NCBI GenBank assembly: GCA_047967505.1
Contig: CM106541.1
Reading direction: 5' to 3' (one strand)
Source of the DNA: Dipteris shenzhenensis
Taxonomy: Eukaryota > Polypodiophyta > Polypodiopsida > Gleicheniales
DNA length: 64,000 nucleotides
The notes under the pieces were generated by a model. The model was given only the letters and a program-made list of their open reading frames with translations, was not told the origin of the DNA and did no database searches. The position numbers and the translations under genes are program-made. Below, in pieces: positions 53,701 through 64,000 of the stretch; the stretch's first letter is position 1, and every line of letters begins with the position of its first letter.

Positions 53701-54796
53701 GGGTCACTCAACTCCCCTCATTGCCACAAGTGTCCACGGACTCACTGAAATACCCTAGCAATGGGTAAGCACATAATGATCAGCCCACAACCCTGGAGAG
53801 CAAGAACTTGAACTGCAAGCATCCGCACCCTGCCAACTAGGCCTCTCCAACAAACAACTCATAAAGGAGGCAAGACACCCCGTGTGCTCAACCCACTCTC
53901 CAAGATAGCCCACAGCTAATTGGAGCAGCTTCTTGTGACCAGCCCGTCCTCAATTACTCAGCTCGAGCTCCAAAGTCATACCCTTGAGCAGCCCAAGGGC
54001 ATGTACGTACAACTTATGCTCCAACACATCAAACAACTACAGCCCCTTTGAATGCACATATGAACCTCCCTTGCAACTTCAGCCAACCGGTGATCACGTG
54101 TACAGACCAATCACATCAGCAAGTTGGCCCCATTCATCTCGTGTGCATCCATCTGCGTCAACCTATGCCCAAACGTCCCTACAATATCGTACACTCACTC
54201 TGTACATAACGTGTACTCCTGCAGGCCGTACACACAGCCTGTGAGCAACAGTCCGTACACCAAATGGCAGCACTACAGTTCTATACGGCTTGTACAAACA
54301 TAACCCGTACTGTCCGTCTGTACAATCCATTTCAACAGCCGTACGAGGCCTCAGGCTGTACACACAGGGATCCAGGGCTCCATATAGCCGTACGACATTA
54401 ATGATGAACCCTCCTTCTCGCCGTACGGTCCAAGCATCAATCCTTTTGTAGGCTTTTCTTCTTTTGTCGGATCCCATCGTCAACCAGCCACCCCTCATCG
54501 TCATTTTTCGTGGTTTCTTTTTCTGAGACCTTCCATGCGCAACCTTTACCAATTTGGATTTGGATGGGCTAGCCATTTGGCAGCCCACGTTTTCATTTGC
54601 CCCTATGCCCCTTCTAGTGGGGCTCTATATCAATGGCCTACTTGAAACTAAGGTACTTTGCCCCCTTCTTGGTCCAAACCACAAAATTCACTGGTTCTAG
54701 CACATCATGCAACTCATGACCTCGCTCCTTGTTTTCCCAGGGTCCTATCCACATGCAGGCCAACATGCATGCGCCAAAAATCACGCCCTCGTGACA
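53701..54796. other. unassigned segment with an orphan GTAC cluster
   Basis: No primer-binding site follows LTR S. A minus-strand frame of 141 residues (54588-54163; SKSKLVKVAHGRSQKKKPRK) is basic and unrecognised. About 15 GTAC sites, many CCGTAC on the plus strand, lie at 54003-54428. Either an insertion or the leader of another element. Confidence 0.45.
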
Positions 54797-55887
54797 CTAT
54801 ATAACAAAGACAATGACAAGGAGTTCATGCCAAAGGACAAAGACGACAAAGGACAGGGCAAGCCTAGTGGTGGCAAGCCCAAGAGGATGATTTTGGAGAT
54901 GAAGATGACACTTCCAGTAAGAAGAGGAAGCATAAGAAGAAGTGCTTCTATTGCGATCAGCCGGGCCATTTTGCGAAGGATTGCAGAAAGAAGAAGAGAA
55001 CAAGAAAAAGGGGTCTGACTTGGATTCAGATGGTGAAATGTAAAAGCTTCGACTAATGTGGTAATCGAAGAACTGTTCTTGGCGTCATCTCCATGTGTTA
55101 CTGAGGTCAGATGTGTAGACCTAGAAGATGTTTGATATTGAGATGTGGGCTGATGAGGAGTCCGGGACCTTTGTGAAGTTGAAGGACAGCAAGGAGTGCT
55201 TGGACTCTTTCAGGTGCTTGGTTATTGATACTAACATGAGGGTGATTCCATGGAGTGCCCTAGGGTTCTAGGTTAAGATGGATGCTGTAATTCAGAAGGG
55301 CAGTATAGGATTACACAGGTCATTGGGATGTGCCTCCAAGAGGTGCATGGTTTGCTTTCAGAGCAAGCACACAAACAGGACGATGTTTTGGTGTGTACTT
55401 GATGCCATTAATTTGAGTGGAGAGAACCTTCTCTTCATGTGTCTTAGGAAATGCGAGATTGGAAGGAATGTGCCTTCTTAAAAGGTAGAAGGGGAAGTGT
55501 GGGTGTTGCTTCAAATCTCGTGCGCAGATTGTTGGGAGGTGATTATGGACAGGAGAAGGGAGAAGAGCACTTGCTTGAGAACTTAGTGAGAGTTCATGGT
55601 CCAGGTTATCTGGAGATATTCTTGGGATTTCATTTCTCGAGACGGTTCTTTTGTTGCGGACCTTGCCAGAGGGAGGATGGGTTGAAATAGACCCTGAGAG
55701 CATGGTGCGTGGAAGACTCTAGGTTTTTCGCTCATTATGAGGGGACAGCTAGAAAATGGTGGCATTTGGATTGCTCGAGTTTGAAGGCGGGAACCAGATT
55801 GATCCAGGGGGTTTCAGCATGGGTAATTGTTGAAGCAACTTCATCAAACGAGTTGGCATTGGCCTGAGATGTGTCGGTGAGAGGGGT
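54797..55887 (+). pseudogene. D2: gag C-terminus and internal region of a second D-family element
   Basis: Matches D1 from the Lys/Asp-rich gag tail through a knuckle CFYCDQPGHFAKDC, intact here but not in D1, and the non-coding internal region to the LTR. The N-terminal gag half is missing. Frames are broken. Near 55390 it gives the empty-site sequence for the E insertion in D1. Confidence 0.8.
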
Positions 55888-57093
55888 TGTTGGAAAGGCC
55901 ACCTCCCCATTTGTAAGCCCCAAATGAGGAGAGCATGGGGGAGGGAGACCGAGGGCAAGATCAGATAAAGAAAAGAATGAACAAGAGGTTGTCACATGGA
56001 CAGCAGCAAGGCTGTCATGTGGGCAGCACTTTTGAAGACATACCTTGAGATCCAGAGGGAGTTAAGATGGCCGCATCAGATGGAGCCAATGAACAGAACA
56101 GATGGCGAGCCCTTGCGGCATGGATCTGGCCTGGAAGAGGCAGATATAAACAGCAGCATCAGGGCGAGATGACAGATGCCTGCATGGAGAGGTGTGTGGG
56201 CAGGCTGAGGACCTGCAACAGGACCTTGGACATGGTGCAATATGGCAAGATGATATGGTGGGGGTGTGGGCAGGCACATGGCCTGCAACAGGCCCCGGAC
56301 ATGGCACGCAATAGGGCGGGTCATGCAGCAGCACAGGTCGGCCTGTTTGGGCAGGCTGGTTGGGCTGGTAATAGCCAGCCAACCTGGCTTAGTTATGGGC
56401 TGGACCAAGGGCTGAGCCCAGCAAGGAAGTGTGGGCCAAAAGCCCTAGTTTTGTGGACCCCCAGGTCGGTGTGGGAGGCAGAGAAAGTCAGCCAGCAGGG
56501 GGTCGGTATATCCTCCTACTGGGTTGGCCAGTTTTAAGGCAGGATTGCCCTATATAAAAGGAGGCCCTTGGCCTCATTTTGACATCCAGCAGGACAGCAA
56601 GAAGCTGAGCAGAAAGGAGCAGCAGGAGCCCCTTCCTTGGGCCTACATCCAGGAGGAGGAGGAGGGACCAGAGGTGCTGCAGCCTTAGCTCAGAGGGCTT
56701 GAACCCTAGGCTGTCTACCAGGGCAGCAAGGTGCTGAGATCTTTGAACAAAGAGTCTACATACGCTCGAGGTGGAGCACATAGGCTCAAAGATCTAGAGG
56801 TACCAAGCAGATAGTAGGAGAACCTTTTGGTAAGATCAGAGGACCACGATTTGGTGGAAGTATGGATCTATCTTTTGTATTGTGTCCATAGCTTTGGACG
56901 GAAATATATTATTTTGGTGGATTCTATATCTGGCTTGGATCGCTGTCTATTTGCTAGTCTGCACAACACATCTATGTGAAGCACATTAAGTAAAGAAGTT
57001 TGTGATTCCACCCACACCACACATTGTTTGAGCTCCTGGGCTATTCTATCAATCTTCCGCTGTGTCTATCCTCTGTTTGTAAGATTTCTAACA
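55888..57093 (+). repeat. LTR T, D family (D2 3' LTR)
   Basis: A 1,206-bp LTR, TGTTGGAAAGGCCACC ... AGATTTCTAACA, with TATA box CCTATATAAAAGGAGGCCC at about 56550. It is clearly diverged from the 51701 LTR and closer in places to the minus-strand LTR at 24481-25167. Confidence 0.88.
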
Positions 57094-57101
57094 TTAAGGA
57101 G

Positions 57102-57820
57102 TGTTAGAATCTCACTGTGCCTACCTGTGAGCCCCCGATTTGAGGGGACAAGGGGCAGTGAGAGGTAGGAGGGCTGGGGAGAGACCCAGGCCGGCATCAT
57201 GGTGAAAATATGCGACCAGGACATGGGCTGGTCGCAGCCTGCAACAGCAGGTATGAGGGGGCTTCAGGCCTCACATGGAGGCACCAGCAGCAGCATAGAC
57301 TGGCCGCCCAGGGCACCCTTATATAGGGGCCTGTGGCTAGCCAAGTTGGCCCAACCTGGGCCACTGACCAGGGCCAACCCTGGTTGGTTTATGGGGCCCC
57401 TATGGTTGGGTGGCCCCTATGGTCGGCCACTAGACAGGGTAACCGACCCTGCTGGTCGGTCATTTGAAGGGGCCTGGGCAGAGCCTATAAAAGGCCCACT
57501 TCTGCATTCAGCCCAGCATCAAGTGCAATACAGAAAGCCCTTTTCCAAGGCCGTGTTCAGCACTCAGATTTGGGACAGTTTTGTGAGAGAGAGTTCATCA
57601 ATTTTCTCCAGCACCCTGCTGTGATTTGTATTGCTCCCTTGGAGCCATTTTCTGCCCACCATCTGGTGGATGAATATACTCTCTCTCTCCATCTATATTT
57701 GCTTTTATTTCTGAGTGTGTTTTTGTAGCATCTGTGATCATCTATCTGAGTTGAGTGTGTAAGAGTTGGAGAGATCTTGGGTGGAGGATTGAGTGATTCA
57801 TTCCCTCCTCATTTCTAACA
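57102..57820 (+). repeat. element C 5' LTR
   Basis: 719 bp, TGTTAGAATCTCACTGTG ... CATTTCTAACA. TATA box GCCTATAAAAGGCCC at about 57484. It holds an extra roughly 15-bp tandem copy of CCCCTATGGT(T/C)GG near 57400-57425 that the 3' LTR lacks. Confidence 0.96.
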
Positions 57821-57832
57821 TGGTATCAGAGC
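57821..57832 (+). other. element C primer-binding site
   Basis: TGGTATCAGAGC immediately after the LTR, complementary to initiator methionine tRNA. Confidence 0.95.
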
Positions 57833-57976
57833 ACTAGGCTCTCAACTCTTCTTCATCAAAGCACTCTCTAAAGGAAGGAGTCCCTTGGCAGAAAGGCGAT
57901 TCCATTTTCAGCTCAGGCCAGCACGGGAGGTTAGTACATCTTTTTGCTTCAGTTTTTCAGTTTGCTATTCACTGAG

Positions 57977-59854
57977 ATGGATTGGCGTTTAGAAGCCTCT
58001 ACACCCACTGCTCGTCCTTCCTCCTCCTCCAGTCATCTTCCTTCTTCATTCATTCCCAATTTTGGTGAAGTTGGAAAGCTTGATGGGACGAACTATCCAA
58101 TCTGGAAAGTCAAGATCCGAAGTCATCTGGTGGCACGGAAGCTGTGGAAGATAGTGATTGGGACCGAGGTGAAGCCGGAGGACATTGTGGACAAAAGAGG
58201 TGATGTTCTATTTGAAGCAGATGCGGATGAACTCAGTGCATGGGAGGAGAGGGATGCTCAAGCCTTAGCAATGCTAATCGGCACAACAGCAGATGCTGTG
58301 ATCCCTCATATCCAGTTGGCAGAGACATCTTCAGAGGCGTGGGCCATACTGAAGGAGCTGTATGAAACCGACAATACAGCCGATATCATTACTCTTCAGC
58401 ATCAACTTTCTAATCTTGATATGAACGAGGGTGATACTGTGCATGACCATCTGACAAAGGTGAAAGTCATGCAGGACCAGCTCGCAGCGGTTGGTCAGAA
58501 GGTGGACTCGAGTCAATTGGCGTTGTTCACACTCCACAAGTTACCACGGAGTTTCAAAAGTTTTGTGACTACGGTCACTGCGGGTCAACGGACTAAGCCA
58601 CTCACCTTTGAGGAGCTTGGCCCACTACTGCTTTAGGAGGAGGCTCGAGAGAAACTCTTTACGCAAACTGACGAAAAGGCATTAGTGGCCAAAGATAAGC
58701 CTGGAAAAGGCAAGTCAAAGGAATTCAAGAAGTCAGAGGATGTAGACCGAAAGAAGAGAATGAAGTGCTTTTACTGTGAAAAGCTTGGCCACTCCGCCAA
58801 AGAATGCCGAAAGAAGAAGGCGGATCAGAAGCGGAAGAGAGAAGCCAGGATCAAAGAAGAGCCTAAGAATGATTTTGCCAATGTGACGACAGGACAGTTG
58901 TTTTTAATCAGTGAACATTGTTCAGAGTATGCAGTCAGTGAAGGAAAAGAGGGTTGGTATGTTGACAGCGGAGCTTCAAAGCATATGTCTAACAGAAATA
59001 CTTGGTTCAAAACCATGGACAGTACACACCCGGATTCTAAAGTTTCTGTCGGTGATAGCCGGACATGTCCTGTGAAGGGCATTGGTAGCATTCCTTTCAT
59101 TACGACTGCGGGAGAGGAGAAGGATATCTCTGGAGTACTTTATGTACCCAACCTTTGCAAGAACTTACTGTCTGTAAGTCAGATGGACAAGAACAACATG
59201 TCAGTTCTCTTTGAGGATGGCAAGGTCACCGTGACATCCAAAGCAAATGGACAGATGGTGGCCCAAGGAGTCGAAGAAAACGGATTGTACCGCCTCAATG
59301 CAATGTTAGTTCATGGAGACAACGTAAAGTCCAAACTTTGGCATGAGCGCTTCGGTCACGTCAGCTATGGAACCTTGGCTGAAATGTCAAAGTTGAAGAT
59401 GGTGGATGGACTTCCACCCATTACAAGCAATGATGGTGTCTGTAGGGCTTGTCTAGAAGGCAAGCAGCACAGGGACAAGTTCCCACAAGAGGCCTCGTTT
59501 CGGGCCAGCAAACCACTTGAGTTGGTTCATGCCGACATTTGTGGCCCAATGTCTACAGTAGTGTGGGCAGGATCCAGGTATTCACTTCTCTTTGTGGATG
59601 ATTTCAGTAGAATGACCTGGGTGTATTGCTTGGCTAAAAAGTCACAGGCTTTCGAGAAATTCAAGGATTGGAAGGTCAGAGTTAAAAAGGAGACAGGGGA
59701 GAATGTCAAGATGTTCCGTACAGACAGGGGGGGAGAATTCACCTCCAATGAGTGCAACACATTTTGTTGCAAGCATGGGATTAAGCGACAACTCATTACA
59801 GCACGTACATCTCAGCAGAATGGGGTAGCCGAGAGGAAGCACAGAAGGGTATAG
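57977..59854 (+). pseudogene. element C gag-protease-integrase, one nonsense codon
   Basis: Starts MDWRLEASTPTARPSS. Gag domain FGEVGKLDGTNYPIWKVKIR; LQHQLSNLDMNEGDTVHDHL; then TAG at 58634-58636 where the family has Gln. The same frame continues with a knuckle CFYCEKLGHSAKEC, protease WYVDSGASKHMSNRNTWF, pre-integrase WHERFGHVSYGTLAEM and the CRACLEGKQH zinc residues. The integrase core retains LVHADICGP, FRTDRGGEF and SQQNGVAERK, so all three acidic residues are present. The frame ends at 59854, where RT should begin further on. Confidence 0.95.
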
Positions 59855-60150
59855 CGAAGAATCCAAGGCCTATAGGTGGATTTTGGAGGACATGGACGTG
59901 AGGCAGGGGGGACGCAATAGTGCTGATGGGCGACAAACAGAGTTGCATAGCCATTGCCAAGAATCCAGTGTTCCATGTGCGGACCAAGCACATCGAAGTT
60001 CATTACCACTTTGTTTGAGAGCTCATCATCGACGACGTAATCGAGCTCATGTACTGCCCGACCGCCGACAAGTTGTCCGACCTCTTCACGAAGGCACTCC
60101 CTCGAGAACAGATGGAGCACCTCATTAGACGTATGGGGATTGGCCCATAG
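59855..60150 (+). pseudogene. element C deletion junction and RNase H tail
   Basis: After a short junction, MGDKQSCIAIAKNPVFHVRT and KHIEVHYHFV restore the end of copia RNase H. A TGA follows where Arg is usual, then IIDDVIELMYCPTADKLSDL and FTKALPREQMEHLIRRMGIG. The stop is at 60148. Related words AGAATCCAAG (left, near 59860) and AAGAATCCAG (right, near 59960) suggest a deletion between short repeats. Confidence 0.9.
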
Positions 60151-60169
60151 TTGTGACATTGAGGGGGGG

Positions 60170-60873
60170 TGTTAGAATCTCACTGTGCCCACCTGTGAGC
60201 CCCCAATTTGAGGGGACAAGGGGCAGTGAGAGGTAGGAGGGCTGGGGAGAGACCCAGGCCGGCATCATGGTAAAAATAGGCGACCAGCACATGGGCTGGT
60301 CGCAGCCTGCAACAGCAGGTATGAGGGGGCTCTAGGCCTCACATGGAGGCACCAGCAGCAGCACAGATTGGCTGCCCAGGGCACCCTTATATAGGGGCCT
60401 GTGGCTGGCCAAGTCGGCCCAACCTGGGCCACCGACCAGGGCCAACCCTGGTCGGTTTATGGGGTCCCTATGGTCGGCCACCAGATAGGGTAACCGACCC
60501 TGCTGGTTGGTCATTTGAAGGGGCCTGGGCAGAGCCTATAAAAGGCCCACTTCTGCATTCAGCCCGGCATCCAGTGCAATACAGAAAGCCCTTCTCCAAG
60601 GCCGTGTTCAGCACTTAAATCTGGGACAGTTTTGTGTGAGAGAGTTCATCAGTTTTCTCTAGCACCCTGCTGTGATTTGTATTGCTCCATTGGAGCCATT
60701 TTCTGCCCACCATCTGGTGGATGAATATACTCTCTCTCTCTCCATCTATATTTGCTGTTATTTCTGAGTGTGTTTTTGTAGCATCTGTGATCATCTATCT
60801 GAGTTGAGTGTGTAAGAGTTGGAGAGATCTTGGGTGGAGGATTGAGTTATTCATTCCCTCCTCATTTCTAACA
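60170..60873 (+). repeat. element C 3' LTR
   Basis: 704 bp, preceded by the polypurine tract ATTGAGGGGGGG (about 60158-60169) and very similar to the 5' LTR. Confidence 0.96.
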
Positions 60874-60878
60874 AGGAG

Positions 60879-63800
60879 GGCCAAGGACAAGAAGGGATGG
60901 AAGAACCCTTGTAGGGACACAGCCAGAAGTACAATCTTCAAGAAGGAGCTAGAGACTGCTGCGAACAGCCCCTAGCAACCGAGAGGGGCACATGCGATAT
61001 GAAGACTTAGGCGAGACCTCAAGGATGCCTAGAAAGTTTCACAGTCAGCCTCTAGGCTGACAAAATCCTGATGGAATCAACTCCAAGCACTTGAGCATGG
61101 TGAAATATGGAAGGGGGGAAATGGGCAAGGAATGTGAAAATAGCAAGGATGGATGAAGTTGGAAGAAAGGAAATGTGACGACAAAATGGTCTATGTTGAC
61201 TAGCTTAGTTCCTTCACCATTGACATTTGCGAAAACTCGTACATTTGGGTTCTATGGGTCACCTTGGTCATTATGGAATTGAATCGAGGTACGAGTCTCA
61301 AGGTAGTTGGTTTGGCGTGATGATCAATAGATATAGTGAAAGCCATGTATTTATAGTGATAGAGGGTTGACACACAGATCACACTTGGGGACATCCCCTC
61401 CTTGTTTAGAGTCGGAGCCCGACCGACAGGGGTCACAATAGCCTTGGTTAGACGCAGAGCTATGACCAGGAGACGTGCCAGGGCTGCACTTGTGAGTGGC
61501 CGACAACACTCTATCATCGCCGATTTCATGCCCCCATTGCCTCATCCACCTTGATGTCCTGATGATGATGATGATGATGAGATTGATATCTAGTCGACCA
61601 CCGACATGATTATGTTGTACTTAGGACTTAGTACTACCATTCTGCATTTTTTGCATTTTGCATTGGTGTGGATGCTCGTTTAGTAGCTCCACCACCACAA
61701 CTTGTTTGTACCAAGTTTTTCACAGTCTCATAGACCCATCGGTCTTCCGAAGACTTTAATAAACTTTCTTTCTTTCTTTTGTTCTTTCTTTCTCAATGGT
61801 AGGGCTAAGATAAAGAAGTCTGAAATTGAAGGCAAAGGCAGGGATTGATTTGATGTTCACTGCAGCTTATTGTCCTTCATGTGGGACACGGTGACGCGGT
61901 CTCACCACAACCATCTCTTGAACTCCTTGTAGACAACCAACCCGTGTAAATTAGCTACAAAAGTGTGTGCCATAGCTAGCAATGTTTGCATGCCTAACTG
62001 TCGAGTGTTACTCGGTATGAGTTGCCCGGGTTTGTCCTGTAGCATGACAGAGCTCTTAACAAAGTCACTCACTTGGGTGTGCATCTCTTTGGTACAAGTG
62101 TCAAGTCTGTGAGTAGGACTTCACCACATTGGATATTTGCATGCATATCCGTAGAGTTGCTCTGTATGAGTTGCCTGGGCTTGTGCTGTAGCATGACAAA
62201 GTACTATACAAATTCACTCACTTGGGTGTGCATCTCTTTGGTACAAGTGTCAAGTCTCTGAGTAGGACTTCACCACAGTGGGGAATTCTAGGATCTCAGG
62301 AAATGGGTGAGGTAAGGGTTTGGATGCTCAGCTTTAACATATCATATTGTTGGTGTAAAATAGCAAACCACGACATGTAACGCATTGAAGGGTGATGTTG
62401 CAAACTTGAGTGAATGAATATTGCAGGCTCATCCCCTTCAGCACCTTGTCGTATACCACATGGTTTGAATGAACTTTGAAGTAGGACAGCCACCTCCAAA
62501 ACCTCTAATGCCCCTGTCATCGTGTTTTTGATTTAAAAAATCTGACTCCCATGTGTATCCGTGTACTATTAGCAGCCCTCTTTCAGGGCGCTACTGAGTC
62601 TCTGTGTAGCACATGAAGTCTCTGTCTGTATATATGTCAGAAAAATTCCATGAATCTGATATGGGATGCCACAGTTCCAAATTGCTATACAAATCCCATG
62701 AGCATGTGAAACTGGATTGCTATTTGTACCCAACCTCATTACCCTATCCTGTAGCCTAGATCACTTCTTTCGTGCTTTCTTTCGTCAATTGTATTGCATT
62801 TGGTCTTCATTAAAAAATGTTTGAGCACCCTGTAACATTAGTATTTGCCTATTTGCTCTTGCTCTGTGGTGTGAAAGCAGATGACTAAAGTCCATCATTT
62901 ATTGCTTCCTCCAATCACGAGGTCCTCTGTTTATTAAACCCAAGTGTAAAAGGTCTAAAAGTGGTAGCTGTTTCTAGAAGGGAGGTGCCTTTAGTGGATC
63001 GTCTCATTTGTTCTTGTGTTTGAAGTTGTGACAGCCCTCTACCTCCAATGTGGCAGAGGTAGTGCCACCACAAGGCTGCTGACTTAGTCCCTTTTACAGC
63101 CACCTCCACACAGTAGTACCTTGGCTTCAGTGTCCAATTGTTGATGCATCTCTGTGGCTTTCTTTGCATGAGAAACGACAACCCCTTGTTACTTTTCTTG
63201 GTTTCTTTTAGTGACATGGGATCATTGTTGAGTCCCTCTTTTTCCTTAAAGGAGAGAAAAACACTTTTCATCACCTACCGCATATCATTGCATATTGCAA
63301 TTCGACAGATGTATTCTCTCATTTTCATGCTCAAGCTCCATTTTTAACGCCTTTATTTGAAATCGAGATTCTCTTTCTGCTGCATTTTTTTGTCCTTAAT
63401 ATCTTTCATCTCTTTTTCGAGGGTTGCATCTACTGCCTTGAGCTTAAGCTCTGCACCCTTGAGATCTCATTTGCTCGTTGAATACCTCCATGCTACTTGT
63501 CATTGCCTTATCCATGTATTCTTCTTGTTCTTTCTTTAGAGTGCATTTCATCTACTAATGTGGCACAGTCACTCTCCATTTCTTCAGTTTTGTTCATGCA
63601 TAGCTAGAGAGAGGGATCCCCATTCTAGTTGCACTCATACAGACATGTGTTTCCTTGCACCAAATTCCAATGGCATCCTCTTTTTCTGAAAAGTCTCTTT
63701 CATGCCTTGGATTACCTCACTGTTCTGGATGCTGTCATGTTGATCAGGGCCTGGGCCTGAATTTGTTCCCAAAAAAAGAAATTAAGAACAAGAAAGGAAA

Positions 63801-64000
63801 ATAAGGATACTGCCTCTATGATGATTTTGCCTTTCTGTGGTTGTGGAGCAGTAAAGATTTGTCTCTACAGCTAGGGATGAATCCTGCTTATGTCCATTCA
63901 CAAGGGGTAATGCCGAGGGGGTGAAGGGAGGGGATGAAAGGTGGTGTGCCCATATGCTCTCGCGACTTTTTTCTTTTTTTTGGGGGGGAGACGGGGGGAG
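60879..64000 (+). other. intron 4, remaining part, no gene recognised
   Basis: Unassigned intron sequence. It holds a short (GAT)n run (about 61559-61581), a TTTC-rich tract (61762-61795) and the 150-bp duplication listed separately. Frames such as 61529-61200 and 63274-62915 (minus) were not recognised. I looked for the next EIPR1 segment (CVLWWP-like, then DKL.S.D..N..LW) and did not see it. The right edge is G-rich. Confidence 0.5.
61985..62283. repeat. 150-bp tandem duplication
   Basis: Copy 1 (61985-62134) and copy 2 (62136-62283) share TTTGCATGC, TATGAGTTGCC(C/T)GGG, TGTAGCATGACA, CACTTGGGTGTGCATCTC and GAGTAGGACTTCACCACA. The two are about 90 percent alike by eye in the second half. 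Confidence 0.88.

Larger units (their letters stand above)
57102..60873 (+). mobile_element. copia element C, deletion derivative without RT
   Basis: A 3,772-bp element with LTRs at 57102-57820 and 60170-60873 and a perfect 5-bp target duplication AGGAG (57097-57101, 60874-60878). It has a primer-binding site and polypurine tract. The coding part is gag, protease and integrase, then a jump straight to the last part of RNase H. It inserted eight bases beyond LTR T. Confidence 0.96.

Noticed and set aside
1-64000. tRNA, rRNA or snRNA genes
   Set aside because: No cloverleaf set with A and B boxes or rRNA-like block was recognised. The only tRNA-related words are primer-binding sites. A dedicated RNA search could change this.

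Overview
The window is nuclear DNA of a land plant with very large introns, probably a big-genome fern or gymnosperm; the species cannot be fixed from sequence alone. A single host gene runs along the + strand. Its four visible coding exons (5598-5648, 8283-8366, 11789-11921, 24028/24031-24133) encode the N-terminus of an EIPR1/TSSC1-type WD40 protein. The introns are 2.6 kb, 3.4 kb, 12.1 kb and at least 39.8 kb, and the last one leaves the window. A short promoter-like block (three CCACGTCA boxes and a TATA-like sequence) lies just upstream of exon 1. Nearly everything else is retrotransposon sequence.

Region by region: 1-5400 holds broken Ty1/copia pieces, a long GTAT microsatellite, a 188-bp tandem duplication and a diverged 0.3-kb direct repeat. 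Intron 1 holds an LTR-like promoter block and a Ty3/gypsy remnant. Intron 2 holds a decayed copia 3' end (+) and a decayed gypsy pol (-). Intron 3 holds LINE A (L1-type, minus strand, ORF2 closed only by two nonsense codons), a stack of extra LINE 3' ends in CA-rich tracts, and a gypsy element (G) whose 3' end is fused to a LINE fragment. Intron 4 holds a truncated minus-strand LTR, LINE B (full length, 16-bp target duplication), a gag-only copia-like element (D1) split by a copia element (E, minus), which is itself split by a second copy of the same family (E2, plus) and by a different LINE (LINE-2). It then holds related LTRs and gag pieces (S, D2, T) and a copia deletion derivative (C) with both LTRs and a 5-bp duplication but no reverse transcriptase.

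Target-site duplications give the order of events: D1 first, then E into D1, then E2 and LINE-2 into E. Coding damage is dominated by single nonsense changes, and several are CAG to TAG, as expected for decay of methylated cytosine.

The least expected signal is a set of very dense GTAC arrays, mostly reading CCGTAC in the element sense direction. They lie in the 5' leaders of two unrelated retrotransposon classes (LINE A/B and copia E/E2), with one more copy at 54003-54428. CCGTAC(A/G) is a known binding consensus of plant SBP/SPL transcription factors, so these leaders may be convergent SPL-responsive promoters. That function is inference.
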